Below are positions 1-9,065 of a stretch of 46,481 nt of DNA, piece after piece. Position numbers and translations under genes: made by a program. Source of the DNA: an uncultured Lachnospiraceae bacterium. GTDB lineage: Bacteria > Bacillota > Clostridia > Lachnospirales > Lachnospiraceae. The number at the start of each line of letters is the position of its first letter. Within the stretch, counting starts at the first letter, position 1. The stretch spans positions 1 through 46,481 of the forward strand of contig CALWLI010000036.1 of assembly GCA_944381485.1 (NCBI GenBank). The letters are read 5' to 3'. The notes beneath the pieces were generated by a model that was not told where the DNA came from, ran no database searches, and was given only the letters and a program-made list of their open reading frames with translations.

Positions 1-1
1 C

Positions 2-127
2 GAGTATAAGGAGCTGAGGGAAGCATTGAAGCTTGACAAGGATTCCAAGGTACTTCTGTTTTCCACAGAGGGAGACACGGATCCCGAGAGATGGAAGAAC
101 ATCGTTTGGTACGGTATGGACAAATAA
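2..127 (+). CDS. ygeX: Diaminopropionate ammonia-lyase, C-terminal end (partial)
   Basis: The gene enters from the left edge; only its last 41 codons and a TAA stop are present. The tail contains [16 protein letters not shown], which resembles the C-terminal end of YgeX/DpaL, a cytosolic PLP enzyme that converts 2,3-diaminopropionate to pyruvate and ammonia. The fragment alone is short, so the call leans on context: ygeX normally precedes ygeY and ygeW in purine-degradation clusters, and both follow here 20 nt downstream on the same strand. The PLP lysine and most of the fold lie outside the window and cannot be checked. Confidence 0.75.
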   Translation, partial: EYKELREALKLDKDSKVLLFSTEGDTDPERWKNIVWYGMDK

Positions 128-147
128 AAAATATTCAGGAGGACATT

Positions 148-1488
148 ATGTCAGCGCTTACAAAGGAAGAATTCAACAAGATAAGAGAAAAGGCCGAGGA
201 TTATAAGGCAGATATGACCGCATTTTTAAGGAATATAGTCAAATACCCCGGAGAATCCTGTGATGAAAAGATGCATGTAAAGGTCATTGAGGATGAGATG
301 AAAAGGCTTGGCTTTGATGAGGTCAGGACAGATGACATGGGAAATATAATGGGGTTTATGGGTAAGGGCGAAAAGCTTATTGCCTTTGATGCCCATATAG
401 ATACAGTAGGCATAGGAAACAGAGATAACTGGAACTTTGACCCCTATGAGGGCTTTGAGTCTGATACTGAGATAGGAGGCAGAGGAACCTCCGATCAGCT
501 GGGAGGTATTGTCTCCTCTGTATATGGAGCAAAGATCATGAAGGATCTGGGGCTTTTGAATGATAAGTACAGAGTCATGGTAGTGGGAACCGTTCAGGAG
601 GAGGATTGTGACGGACTCTGCTGGCAATACATTATAAATGAAGACGGTATACGCCCTGAGTTTGTAGTTTCCACCGAGCCTACGGACGGAGGTATATACA
701 GAGGGCAGAGAGGACGTATGGAGATACGCATAGATGTAAAGGGTATCTCCTGTCATGGTTCCGCTCCTGAGAGAGGTGACAATGCTATCTATAAGATGGC
801 CGATATTATTCAGAATGTCCGCTCTCTCAACGAAAACGATGCTGAGGATTCAACTGAGATAAAGGGCCTTGTAAAAATGTTGTCCGAAAAGTACAACCCC
901 ATGTGGAAGGAGGCCAATTTCCTTGGCAGAGGAACTGTCACTGTCTCACAGATCTTTTTCACCTCCCCCAGCCGCTGCGCTGTCGCGGACTCCTGCTCCA
1001 TCTCCCTGGATCGAAGGATGACTGCCGGAGAGACCTGGGAGTCATGCCTTGAAGAAATAAGGGAGCTTCCAATGGTTAAAAAATACGGTGATGATGTAAA
1101 GGTGAGCATGTACGAGTATGCCCGCCCCTCATACAAGGGACTGACCTACCCCATAGAGTGCTACTTCCCCACTTGGGTAATACCTGAGGATCATGCTGTT
1201 ACAAAGTCTGTGGAGGAGGCCTATACTGCCCTTTTCGGAAGTGAGCGCATAGGCGCTGAGGAGACTGAAGCCATGAGAAAGGCCCGCCCTCTCACAGATA
1301 AGTGGACCTTCTCCACGAACGGAGTTTCAATAATGGGAAGAAATAATATCCCCTGCATAGGCTTCGGACCCGGAGCCGAGGCTCAGGCCCATGCGCCTAA
1401 TGAGAAGACCTGGAAGCAGGATCTTGTGACCTGTGCAGCCGTATACGCTGCTCTTCCCACATGCTACCTGAACAATATCTTAAAATAA
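148..1488 (+). CDS. ygeY: YgeY-family M20 metallopeptidase/deacylase
   Basis: A 446-residue zinc hydrolase of the M20 family, YgeY branch (the selenium-metabolism-linked putative hydrolase). Visible metal and catalytic motifs are AFDAHIDTV (His83, Asp85), [10 protein letters not shown], the glutamate pair in [15 protein letters not shown], and a late histidine in [10 protein letters not shown]. The start at 148 is chosen because AGGAGG at 137-142 sits 5 nt upstream; an in-frame ATG at 91 lies inside the ygeX coding end. In gut anaerobes this gene belongs to a set linked with anaerobic urate or purine breakdown, where it is thought to cleave a ring-opened intermediate that yields diaminopropionate for YgeX. 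The exact substrate cannot be read from sequence. Confidence 0.9.
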   Translation: MSALTKEEFNKIREKAEDYKADMTAFLRNIVKYPGESCDEKMHVKVIEDEMKRLGFDEVRTDDMGNIMGFMGKGEKLIAFDAHIDTVGIGNRDNWNFDPYEGFESDTEIGGRGTSDQLGGIVSSVYGAKIMKDLGLLNDKYRVMVVGTVQEEDCDGLCWQYIINEDGIRPEFVVSTEPTDGGIYRGQRGRMEIRIDVKGISCHGSAPERGDNAIYKMADIIQNVRSLNENDAEDSTEIKGLVKMLSEKYNPMWKEANFLGRGTVTVSQIFFTSPSRCAVADSCSISLDRRMTAGETWESCLEEIRELPMVKKYGDDVKVSMYEYARPSYKGLTYPIECYFPTWVIPEDHAVTKSVEEAYTALFGSERIGAEETEAMRKARPLTDKWTFSTNGVSIMGRNNIPCIGFGPGAEAQAHAPNEKTWKQDLVTCAAVYAALPTCYLNNILK

Positions 1489-1516
1489 ATCATTTAAATT
1501 TTATGAGGTGAAAAAA

Positions 1517-2710
1517 ATGTCGAAATTAAACGAGTATATCAAGGAACTTGACAGCTTGAATTTTAAAGATATGTACATGAATGATTTCTTTCTCACTTGG
1601 GAGAAGACAAGGGATGAGCTGATGGCAACATGGACTGTAGCCGATGCCCTCAGATATCTCAGAGAAAACAATATTTCCACCCGTGTGTTTGATTCAGGTT
1701 TGGGAATATCCATATTCAGAGACAACTCCACCCGCACACGTTTTTCATTTGCCTCCGCCTGCAACCTTCTCGGTCTTAAGCCCCAGGATCTCGATGAGAA
1801 AAAATCTCAGATAGCTCATGGGGAGACTGTGAGAGAGACAGCCAATATGGTCTCTTTTATGGCTGATGTCATAGGTATAAGAGATGATATGTACATCGGA
1901 AAGGGAAATAAATACATGCATGAGGTGGCTGATTCAGTAGATTCAGGATTTAAGGACGGTATTTTAGAGCAGAGGCCTACCCTCGTAAATCTTCAGTGCG
2001 ACATAGATCACCCTACCCAGTGTATGGCCGACGCCCTTCACTGCGCCCATGAATTCGGCGGCTTTGAGAATCTCAAGGGCAAAAAGATTGCCATGACCTG
2101 GGCCTACTCTCCCTCCTACGGAAAGCCCTTGTCTGTGCCTCAGGGTGTTATAGGCCTCTTCACCCGCCTCGGATGTGAGGTCGTTCTCGCTCACCCTGAA
2201 GGATACGATGTAATGCCTGAAGTCGAGGAGGTTGCAAAGAAGAATGCAAAGGAGTCTGGAGGAAAGTTCATAAAGACCTCCTCCATGTCTGAGGCCTTCC
2301 GTGATGCCGATATAGTTTACCCTAAATCTTGGGCTCCCTTCGCTGCAATGGAGAAAAGGACAGAGCTGTACTCCGCAGGTGATTTTGACGGTATAGACAG
2401 GCTGGAAAAAGAGCTTCTCGCCCAAAATGCTCTCCACAAAGACTGGTGCTGCACTGAGGAGCTTATGAAGACCACCAAAAACGGAAAGGCCCTGTATCTT
2501 CACTGCCTTCCCGCCGACATAAACGGTGTAAGCTGCACAGACGGAGAAGTTGAGGCTTCTGTATTTGACCGCTACAGAGATCCTCTCTATAAGGAGGCGA
2601 GCTTCAAGCCCTATGTCATAGCTGCAATGATATTCCTTTCCAAATTCAAGGATCCTCAGGACATACTTAAAAAGCTTGAGGAAAGAGGCAGAAAAAGGAT
2701 ATTCGGATAG
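1517..2710 (+). CDS. ygeW: YgeW carbamoyltransferase-like protein
   Basis: A 397-residue member of the aspartate/ornithine carbamoyltransferase superfamily, YgeW branch. The carbamoyl-phosphate loop reads NSTRTRFSFA; HPTQ and HCLPAD motifs are also present. Length matches YgeW (about 396) rather than classical ATCase or OTCase (about 310-330), because of an N-terminal extension and insertions. The ATG at 1517 is preferred over the upstream GTG at 1508 because GAGGTG (1505-1510) is then a correctly spaced ribosome site. It lies 28 nt after ygeY. The likely role is phosphorolysis of a carbamoylated purine breakdown product to carbamoyl phosphate, feeding the kinase encoded next; this is inferred from the cluster, since the true substrate of YgeW proteins is not settled. 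Confidence 0.92.
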   Translation: MSKLNEYIKELDSLNFKDMYMNDFFLTWEKTRDELMATWTVADALRYLRENNISTRVFDSGLGISIFRDNSTRTRFSFASACNLLGLKPQDLDEKKSQIAHGETVRETANMVSFMADVIGIRDDMYIGKGNKYMHEVADSVDSGFKDGILEQRPTLVNLQCDIDHPTQCMADALHCAHEFGGFENLKGKKIAMTWAYSPSYGKPLSVPQGVIGLFTRLGCEVVLAHPEGYDVMPEVEEVAKKNAKESGGKFIKTSSMSEAFRDADIVYPKSWAPFAAMEKRTELYSAGDFDGIDRLEKELLAQNALHKDWCCTEELMKTTKNGKALYLHCLPADINGVSCTDGEVEASVFDRYRDPLYKEASFKPYVIAAMIFLSKFKDPQDILKKLEERGRKRIFG

Positions 2711-2735
2711 TAAAATATTTATGAGCTGAAGACTT

Positions 2736-2776
2736 GCGTCCTGAAGGTTCAATATGCACTTTCAGGGCGCCTTTTA
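2736..2776 (+). terminator. Terminator-like hairpin between ygeW and the kinase gene
   Basis: Arms 2736-2747 and 2759-2770 form a 12-bp stem with two G-U pairs and an 11-nt loop, followed directly by CTTTTAT. It lies inside the operon, ending 23 nt before the kinase start. It could be a partial terminator, an mRNA-stabilising end for the upstream genes, or an attenuator. Confidence 0.6.
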
Positions 2777-2793
2777 TATACAGGGGTGATTTT

Positions 2794-3741
2794 ATGGATA
2801 AAAAGAAAAGGATCGTGGTAGCCCTTGGAGGCAATGCCCTGGGAAACAATCTCTCGGAGCAGATGAAGGCGGTAAAGATCACAGCCAAAGCCATAGTTGA
2901 CCTTATTGAGGCAGGTAACGAGGTGGCTATAGTCCACGGCAACGGCCCTCAGGTAGGTGTCATAAACAATGCAATGACGGAGTATGCATCGGGAAAGGCT
3001 GACAGACAGCCTACACCTCTGTCTGTATGTGTTGCCATGAGTCAGGCCTATATAGGATATGATCTCCAAAACGCTCTGAGGGAAGAATTTCTGAACAGGG
3101 GTATGGCACCTCATAACAGCTGCACCATGATCACTCAGATAATAGTTGACAAAAATGATCCAGCCTTCAAGGATCCCACGAAGCCCATAGGAGTATTTAT
3201 GAGCCATGACGAGGCCTGTAAAAAAGCCCTTGAGAACGGATGGGAAATGAGGGAGGACTCGGGCAGGGGCTACAGGAGGGTGGTTGCCTCTCCTGCTCCC
3301 GTGGAGATCGTTGAGATAAATGCCATAAAGGCCATGATAAACGACGGCAATCTCGTCATATGCTGCGGAGGCGGGGGAATACCTGTTATAAGATGTGAAA
3401 ATAATCATCTGGCAGGGGCTCCTGCGGTTATCGACAAGGATCTGGCTGCTGAGCTGCTTGCGGAAAGCATAGATGCGGACATGTTGATGATACTCACAGC
3501 AGTCGAAAAGGTTGCCCTAAATTTCGGAAAGCCTGATGTCAAATACTTGTCCCACATGAGCACGGAGGAAGCACAAAAATACTGTGAGGAGGGTCAGTTT
3601 GCTCCGGGATCAATGCTCCCCAAGGTAAAGGCCGGGATCAAATTCGCTTCATCAAAAAGTGGAAGGACGGCTCTCATCGGTCTTCTGAAAAAGGCCGGAG
3701 ACGTGCTGACAGCTGCCACAGGAACCACAATAAGCCTGTAG
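2794..3741 (+). CDS. arcC: Carbamate kinase (ArcC/YqeA type)
   Basis: A 315-residue cytosolic kinase that makes ATP and carbamate from carbamoyl phosphate and ADP. Motifs: ALGGNALGNN near the N-terminus, VHGNGPQVG, GVFMS, CCGGGGIPV and DKDLAAELLAESIDADML, all typical of carbamate kinase; length is normal. The ATG at 2794 is preferred to one at 2734 because AGGGGTGA lies just upstream and the protein then starts MDKKKRIVVALGGN, as the family does. The upstream ATG falls beside the intra-operon hairpin. Placed after ygeW, it is the energy-yielding step of the cluster; in E. coli the equivalent gene beside ygeWXY is called yqeA. Confidence 0.95.
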   Translation: MDKKKRIVVALGGNALGNNLSEQMKAVKITAKAIVDLIEAGNEVAIVHGNGPQVGVINNAMTEYASGKADRQPTPLSVCVAMSQAYIGYDLQNALREEFLNRGMAPHNSCTMITQIIVDKNDPAFKDPTKPIGVFMSHDEACKKALENGWEMREDSGRGYRRVVASPAPVEIVEINAIKAMINDGNLVICCGGGGIPVIRCENNHLAGAPAVIDKDLAAELLAESIDADMLMILTAVEKVALNFGKPDVKYLSHMSTEEAQKYCEEGQFAPGSMLPKVKAGIKFASSKSGRTALIGLLKKAGDVLTAATGTTISL

Positions 3742-3771
3742 ATCATAAATTTTCATATGGGGGTTTAAAAA

Positions 3772-5088
3772 ATGAAAAATGATACTCGAGCTTCTGTGTT
3801 TGATTTCTATGGGATGCCAAAGCTTTCCCAAGCTCTTCCTCTTGCTCTGCAGCATGTGGTTGCCATGATCGTGGGGTGTGTGACACCTGCGATTATAGTT
3901 TCCAACTCTGCAGAACTTGATGCTGATGAAAAGGTCATACTTATTCAGGCATCTCTGGTATTTTCCGCCCTGTCAACCTTTCTTATGCTTTTTCCTGTAA
4001 AGCTGTCAAAAAGAACGCAGATCGGAGCCGGGCTTCCTGTAATAGTCGGAGTTAGCTTCTCCTATGTTTTAAGTATGCAGGCCATAGCCGAATCCTACAG
4101 CATATCAGCTATATTGGGGGCACAGATAGTCGGTGGCTTGATAGCCGTGGCGGTAGGTCTTTTCATAGATAAAATAAGGAAGTTTTTTCCTCCTTTAATA
4201 GCCGGAACTGTAGTTTTTACCATAGGCTTGTCTCTTTATCCTACAGCAATAAACTATATGGCGGGAGGAACCGGCAATGCAGGCTACGGTTCGTGGCAAA
4301 ACTGGCTGATTTCAGGCTTCACTTTATTTACAGTTATTATTTTAAATCACTTTTCAAAAGGTTTTATCAAGCTTTCAAGTATACTTATCGCCATGTTTTG
4401 CGGGTATATACTGTCTTTCTTTTTCGGTATGATCAGCTTCGATGCGGTAGCTGAGGCAGCTGTTTTCGCACCTCCCAGGCTACTGTTTTTCGGCATTGAA
4501 TTTGAGCCCTCTTCCTGTGTGGCTATAGGTACTCTCTTTGCTGTAAACTCCATTCAGGCAATAGGTGACTTTTCAGCTACCACAGTCGGGGCTATGGACA
4601 GAGTTCCTACAGACAAAGAGCTGAAAGGGGCTATAATAGGCTATGGTGTCGCAAACATATTCAGCGCCTTTTTCGGTGGTTTGCCCACAGCCACATACAG
4701 TCAAAATGTAGGCATAGTTACCTCTACAAAGGTAATAAACCGCTGTGTTTTAGGTCTTGCAGGAGCCCTCATACTGGCTGCCGGGCTTTCTCCAAAATTC
4801 TCGGCTTTGCTCTCTACTATTCCTTATGCTGTACTGGGAGGCGCTACAGTTTCCGTCTTCGCTTCCATAGCAATGACAGGGATCAAGCTTGTCATGTCTG
4901 AAAATCCCTCAGCCAGGGACACATCTATAGTAGGTCTGGCAGCCGCACTTGGAATGGGAATATCTCAGGCCTCCGGGTCCCTATCAGGTTTCCCTGATTG
5001 GGTAATGACTGTATTCGGAAAAAGTCCTGTGGTTATCGCAACTGTTGTGGCTATAATACTTAACATGTCCCTTCCCAAGGAAGAATAA
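3772..5088 (+). CDS. NCS2-family purine (xanthine/urate) permease
   Basis: A 438-residue polytopic membrane protein of the nucleobase-cation symporter-2 family, with the usual alternating hydrophobic segments. The signature SQNVGIVTSTKV and the TM8 segment around IGDFSATT are clear. It starts 30 nt after the kinase gene, with a G-rich site before ATG, so it is the last gene of the purine cluster and probably brings in xanthine or urate. One oddity is that the position normally Glu in the TM8 motif (E-x-I-G-D) is Gln here (SIQAIGD). Substrate choice among xanthine, urate and uracil cannot be fixed from sequence. Confidence 0.88.
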   Translation: MKNDTRASVFDFYGMPKLSQALPLALQHVVAMIVGCVTPAIIVSNSAELDADEKVILIQASLVFSALSTFLMLFPVKLSKRTQIGAGLPVIVGVSFSYVLSMQAIAESYSISAILGAQIVGGLIAVAVGLFIDKIRKFFPPLIAGTVVFTIGLSLYPTAINYMAGGTGNAGYGSWQNWLISGFTLFTVIILNHFSKGFIKLSSILIAMFCGYILSFFFGMISFDAVAEAAVFAPPRLLFFGIEFEPSSCVAIGTLFAVNSIQAIGDFSATTVGAMDRVPTDKELKGAIIGYGVANIFSAFFGGLPTATYSQNVGIVTSTKVINRCVLGLAGALILAAGLSPKFSALLSTIPYAVLGGATVSVFASIAMTGIKLVMSENPSARDTSIVGLAAALGMGISQASGSLSGFPDWVMTVFGKSPVVIATVVAIILNMSLPKEE

Positions 5089-5106
5089 ATGCACAGGTTT
5101 TAACTG

Positions 5107-5138
5107 AAAAATGAGGGCCTTTCGGTCCTCATTTTTTA
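5107..5138. terminator. Bidirectional terminator, purine operon / WYL gene
   Basis: Stem 5111-5119 with 5124-5132 (9 bp, one G-U), loop TTTC, flanked by AAAA on the left and six T on the right, so it can act on both strands. It overlaps the last codons of the WYL gene on the minus strand. Confidence 0.85.
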
Positions 5139-6130
5139 TTGATCTGATCACAAAATTCTTCTATCTGTTTTTTAAACATTTTTTTCAGAGCTTTCGGCCC
5201 TTTTATCTTTACTCCCTTGCCAAGCCCGAATATCCATCCCAAAAGCTGAGGACTCAAAAAGGCGTCAAAACTTACCACGAACCTTCCCTCGGTCTTTGCA
5301 GGTCTCAGACTTACCTCCGATCCGAATCTGTCTATCATCACTCCTGCAAGACTGTTGTCACATTCAAGGCTTACCCTCTCAGCTATGCCTCCGAACATTC
5401 CGAAAGCCTTCTTTGAGTATTCAGCTATGTCAAAGCTCTTAAAGCTGTCCTCTCCCTCTCTTTTTCTCCTTGACATTATGCCTGTCTTGAGCATTTTGTC
5501 CACTCTGTAATGCTTGAGTATCCCCGAGTCGCTGTCATAGGCCACAAGGTAATAGTTCTCATCGTCCCAGACAAGGCCCCAAGGACTGACCTCGTACTTT
5601 TTTCCGTCCTTCCTTAGAACCCTCTCTTTCTTCTCATTTATGTAAAAATACTGAAAGCTTATCTTTCTGTCGGCTGCCATGGCCTCATATATCAGGTCCA
5701 CATTGTAATATACATTTTCATTTGCAGCCTTTGATCTTCCTGTTACAAAGACCTGCCTCTGAAGCTTTGTGGCCTCATACCTGTCCGTAAGGCTCTCCAG
5801 CTTTTTTATCAGCTCTCTTGATTTTTTCTCCGTGATGAAGCGCGCTGACTGTACAGCATCAGTCAACAGCTTTAATTCCGCTGTCTCAAATTCTCTTTTT
5901 CCTATGTGGTAACAGTAGCTGCTGCCCCTCTTTCCTCCTATCACGTCCACACCGAACAGCCTCAAGACTTCAAGATCATCATATATGCTCTTTCTCTCAG
6001 CGGATATACCCAAATTGTCAAGCCTTTCTATCAGCTGTGGTATTGATATGCCGTGCTCGTCATTTGTCTCCTCCGTAAGGATCTTCAGTATGTATAAAAG
6101 CTTTATTTTTTGATTTGATGATTTAGGCAT
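5129..6130 (-). CDS. WYL-domain transcriptional regulator (HTH + WYL)
   Basis: A 333-residue predicted regulator. The N-terminal 75 residues form a winged helix (SIPQLIERLDNLGISAERKS then a wing). The middle holds a WYL domain (VSPWGLVWDDENYYLVAYD followed by LKHYRVDKM), and the C-terminal part matches the WYL C-terminal extension. WYL proteins are ligand-sensing regulators; the ligand here is unknown. Its ATG directly abuts the trkH stop (TAAATG) with a CTGGAG site inside trkH, so it is cotranscribed with and translationally tied to the K+ uptake genes. Its target may be that operon, but no operator was identified. Confidence 0.85.
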   Translation of the reverse strand: MPKSSNQKIKLLYILKILTEETNDEHGISIPQLIERLDNLGISAERKSIYDDLEVLRLFGVDVIGGKRGSSYCYHIGKREFETAELKLLTDAVQSARFITEKKSRELIKKLESLTDRYEATKLQRQVFVTGRSKAANENVYYNVDLIYEAMAADRKISFQYFYINEKKERVLRKDGKKYEVSPWGLVWDDENYYLVAYDSDSGILKHYRVDKMLKTGIMSRRKREGEDSFKSFDIAEYSKKAFGMFGGIAERVSLECDNSLAGVMIDRFGSEVSLRPAKTEGRFVVSFDAFLSPQLLGWIFGLGKGVKIKGPKALKKMFKKQIEEFCDQINKK

Positions 6131-7573
6131 TTAAAATTTTCTCCAGGTGTCTTTGGCAAAGAGCAGCATTATGGGGAATATCTCCAGTCTTCCTATGAGC
6201 ATGTCAAGGCTCAGTACCACCTTGCTCAAGTCTGAGAGACTTGAGTAATTGCCCATGGAGCCTATCACGTCGAATCCGGGGCCTATATTGTTGTAGGTGG
6301 CCGCGACAGCTGTAAAGGTGGTCACCCAGCTTTCACCGTCCATAGATACTATGAGCACTGATATACAGAAAATGACCAGATATACAAAAAGGTATGCACC
6401 GGTATTTCTGAGGACATTTTCCTCCACAGGCTTTCCGTCCATATGCACTTTCTTTACTATATCAGGGTGGAGGGCTACAGCCAGCTCCCTCTTGTAACTC
6501 TTTGCAAGGAGGATCACTCTCGATACCTTGAGTCCTCCTCCTGTAGAGCCTGCACAGGCTCCTATAAACATGAGAAGTACAAGTATTCCCTGAGATAGAT
6601 TGGGCCATAAGTTAAGGTCTGTAGTGGCATAGCCGGTAGTCGTTATAATGGATCCCACATGGAAGGCCGCATCCTTAAGTGCTATAAGCGGTGATGTGTA
6701 GACCCCGTGAGAGCAGATGTTAACGGTTATGATAAGTATGGAGGCCAATATTATGCCTATATACCATCTTACCTCCTCTGACTTAAAGGCCAGCTTTGAT
6801 CTCTTTATAAAGAGGAAGAAATAAAAGTTGAAATTGACTCCGAAGGCTATCATGGCTATAGTGATGACCACCTGCTGAGCCATGGTATAGCTTGCGCAGC
6901 CCGAATTAAGCACGCTGAAGCCTCCTGTTCCGGCTGCTCCGAAGGTTATACAGAGAGCGTCGAACACAGGCATTCTCAAGGCTATAAGTGCCAGGACCGT
7001 AACCACTGTGAGAGCTGTGTAGAGCTGATAGAGGACCTTCGCCGAATCTGCAGCTCTTGGAACCAGCTTTGATATGGAAGGTCCCGGGCTCTCAGCCTTC
7101 ATGATGTTCATCTGAGTACCACCTGTGAAAGGTACAAGAGCCAGCATAAATACAAGTATTCCCATACCGCCTATCCAGTGCATAAAGCTTCTCCACATGA
7201 GGACTCCCTTGGGAAGGGCTTCCACATCAGTCAGGATACTTGCACCTGTTGTAGTATAGCCGGATACTGTCTCAAATACAGCATCGTAGACGCTGTCTAT
7301 GGATCCGCTGAAAAGAAAAGGCAGCATTCCCGTAAAAGTAAGGCCTATCCAGGTAAGTCCTGTGGCAACATAACCCTCCTTTGAGAAAAGCGAGCCTGCA
7401 GCAGGTTTTACTCCGGTAAACGGGAAGGCCACAGCGAAGCAAACCGCAGCTGTAAGTATAAAAGGCATGATGCTCTCGCCGTAGATCAGAGCACAGATTA
7501 CGGGAATGATGAGCAAGATCCCCTCTATGCTCAAAGCCATTCCCACAACATAAGCAATGATACTGATATCCAT
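6131..7573 (-). CDS. trkH: TrkH/KtrB-type potassium uptake channel subunit
   Basis: A 480-residue membrane protein of the TrkH/TrkG/KtrB superfamily. The four pore-loop regions can be seen as TTTGAS, GTGGFSV, TTTGYATTD and NNIGPGF, with the conserved RSFMHWIGGMGI and GSTGGGLKVSR segments. Length matches TrkH. The ribosome site GGAGAGG overlaps the stop codon of trkA upstream (14-nt gap), giving tight coupling in the order trkA-trkH-WYL gene. It would import K+ under control of the cytosolic TrkA ring. Confidence 0.95.
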   Translation of the reverse strand: MDISIIAYVVGMALSIEGILLIIPVICALIYGESIMPFILTAAVCFAVAFPFTGVKPAAGSLFSKEGYVATGLTWIGLTFTGMLPFLFSGSIDSVYDAVFETVSGYTTTGASILTDVEALPKGVLMWRSFMHWIGGMGILVFMLALVPFTGGTQMNIMKAESPGPSISKLVPRAADSAKVLYQLYTALTVVTVLALIALRMPVFDALCITFGAAGTGGFSVLNSGCASYTMAQQVVITIAMIAFGVNFNFYFFLFIKRSKLAFKSEEVRWYIGIILASILIITVNICSHGVYTSPLIALKDAAFHVGSIITTTGYATTDLNLWPNLSQGILVLLMFIGACAGSTGGGLKVSRVILLAKSYKRELAVALHPDIVKKVHMDGKPVEENVLRNTGAYLFVYLVIFCISVLIVSMDGESWVTTFTAVAATYNNIGPGFDVIGSMGNYSSLSDLSKVVLSLDMLIGRLEIFPIMLLFAKDTWRKF

Positions 7574-7587
7574 TTCCCCGTCCTCTC

Positions 7588-8949
7588 CTATTTCAATATC
7601 CCATGAAGAGCGGAAATTCCGTGATGGGTCGTCACAATGATAACAGAATCATTCTCTTTTATCATATTTTTACCTGAGGGTATTATAAAGCTTCCGTCCC
7701 TAACTATACATGCGATGATCATGTTGTCCTTAAGTCTCACTCCCAAAAGGGCAAGGGGTATATTGACTATGTCCTTGTCGTCTTTTGCCTTAAATTCAAG
7801 TATCTCTATCCTGTTATCCAGATAGCGGTACAGGGTCTCCACATTTCCTCCCACACCGTTGCTCTGGGCCCTTACATACTGGGCGATAATGTCAGCACAT
7901 ATGAACTTGGGAAATACGGCGGAGTCTATATGCAGCTCGTCCATGACATCGTTTAAGTCTGTCCTGCTGATCTTGGTTATCACCTTCGCGTCAGAGACAT
8001 TTTTTGCAAATGTGGCTGTTATTATATTTTCCTCGTCAATTCCTGTAAGAGGTACAAAGGCATCCACCTTTCCAAGGCCCTGCTTCATGAGGAAGGCCTT
8101 GTCCGTTCCGTCTCCGTGTATGACCTCAGCCTCCGGAAAAACCTCGGAGAGCTTTTGACATTTATCTTCATTTATCTCCACTATTCGCACATGCATGCCC
8201 TTTTTCAGCAGCATATCAGTGAGATAGTGGGCTATAGTGCCCCCTCCTGTAATTATGCAGGATTGTGCGGCCTTGTTTTTCACCTTCAAAAACCTGAAAA
8301 GATTTTTCATCTCATCAAGAGTGCTGACTATGGATATGGCATCATCGTCCTCTATCACAAAATTACCTGAAGGGATTATGACCTCGCCTTTCCTCTCTAC
8401 GGCACAGACAAGTATGTTACTTCCTGTGATGCCCCTGACCTCCTGCAGGCTCTTGCCCAAAAGAGGGTGTTCCGAGGTGATATGTACAGTAAAAATCACA
8501 ACCTTTCCGTTGGCAAAGCTGTCCATCCTGGTAAGAGCAGGGTACTGAAGAAGCTTATATATCTCCAGAGCGGCTGCGTGCTCAGGGTTTATTATCTTGG
8601 AAAGTCCCAGCTTATTCTTCAAGAATTCCGTCTCCTTTGAATAGAGGGGGTTCCTGACTCTGGCAATGGTCTTTGCCGTGCTTATACTTCCCGCAATAAC
8701 ACAGGACAAAAGATTGAGTTCATCGGAGGGGCTGACAGCGATAAATATGTCCTTACTTTTAAGATCAGCCTCCTTCAAGGTGTTGATATCAGCTCCGTTT
8801 CCGCATATAGGCAGAATGTCAATGGCCTCTGCCGCCTGTTCCAGTGCTTTTTCATCATTATCAATGACAGTGACATCATGTCCGTCATTTACAAGTGTCT
8901 TTGCCAGCTCGGTACCCACCTTGCCGCATCCGACTATAACAGCGTTCAT
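7588..8949 (-). CDS. trkA: TrkA potassium uptake regulatory subunit (double RCK)
   Basis: A 453-residue cytosolic protein with two tandem Rossmann-type RCK_N/RCK_C units, as in full-length TrkA. The first nucleotide loop is VIVGCGKVGTELA and the second is ITGGGTIAHYLTDML. It gates the TrkH channel encoded next. The ATG at 8949 (MNAVIVGCGKVG) is chosen over an in-frame ATG at 8961 because AAGGA then lies 8 nt upstream; with the other start it would touch the initiation codon. Confidence 0.94.
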   Translation of the reverse strand: MNAVIVGCGKVGTELAKTLVNDGHDVTVIDNDEKALEQAAEAIDILPICGNGADINTLKEADLKSKDIFIAVSPSDELNLLSCVIAGSISTAKTIARVRNPLYSKETEFLKNKLGLSKIINPEHAAALEIYKLLQYPALTRMDSFANGKVVIFTVHITSEHPLLGKSLQEVRGITGSNILVCAVERKGEVIIPSGNFVIEDDDAISIVSTLDEMKNLFRFLKVKNKAAQSCIITGGGTIAHYLTDMLLKKGMHVRIVEINEDKCQKLSEVFPEAEVIHGDGTDKAFLMKQGLGKVDAFVPLTGIDEENIITATFAKNVSDAKVITKISRTDLNDVMDELHIDSAVFPKFICADIIAQYVRAQSNGVGGNVETLYRYLDNRIEILEFKAKDDKDIVNIPLALLGVRLKDNMIIACIVRDGSFIIPSGKNMIKENDSVIIVTTHHGISALHGILK

Positions 8950-9000
8950 TATTCTATCCATCCTTAAAAATGATAAAAATGTGTATCACATCCAAAAGAC

Positions 9001-9029
9001 ACTATATCACTCTTTTGAAAATAATTCAG
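9001..9029 (-). promoter_or_regulatory. Putative trkA promoter (extended -10)
   Basis: Minus strand: TATAGT (9001-9006) preceded by TGA, an extended -10. The -35 position 17 nt upstream (9024-9029) reads CTGAAT, a weak match. Predicted start near 8994, about 45 nt before trkA. Confidence 0.5.
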
Positions 9030-9065
9030 TACATTTTTAAGGAATTTGTATCCTTTTACATAAAT

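Noticed and set aside
91-147. Upstream start for ygeY at 91
   Set aside because: It lies within the ygeX coding end and lacks a ribosome site, while AGGAGG stands before the ATG at 148.
226-756. Long open frame antisense to ygeY
   Set aside because: It lies wholly opposite a strong gene with clear motifs, has no ribosome site and no recognisable protein features.
1964-3408. Two long antisense frames opposite ygeW and carbamate kinase (1964-2752 and 2749-3408)
   Set aside because: They mirror conserved genes, which explains their openness through codon bias; no domain or start signal is visible.
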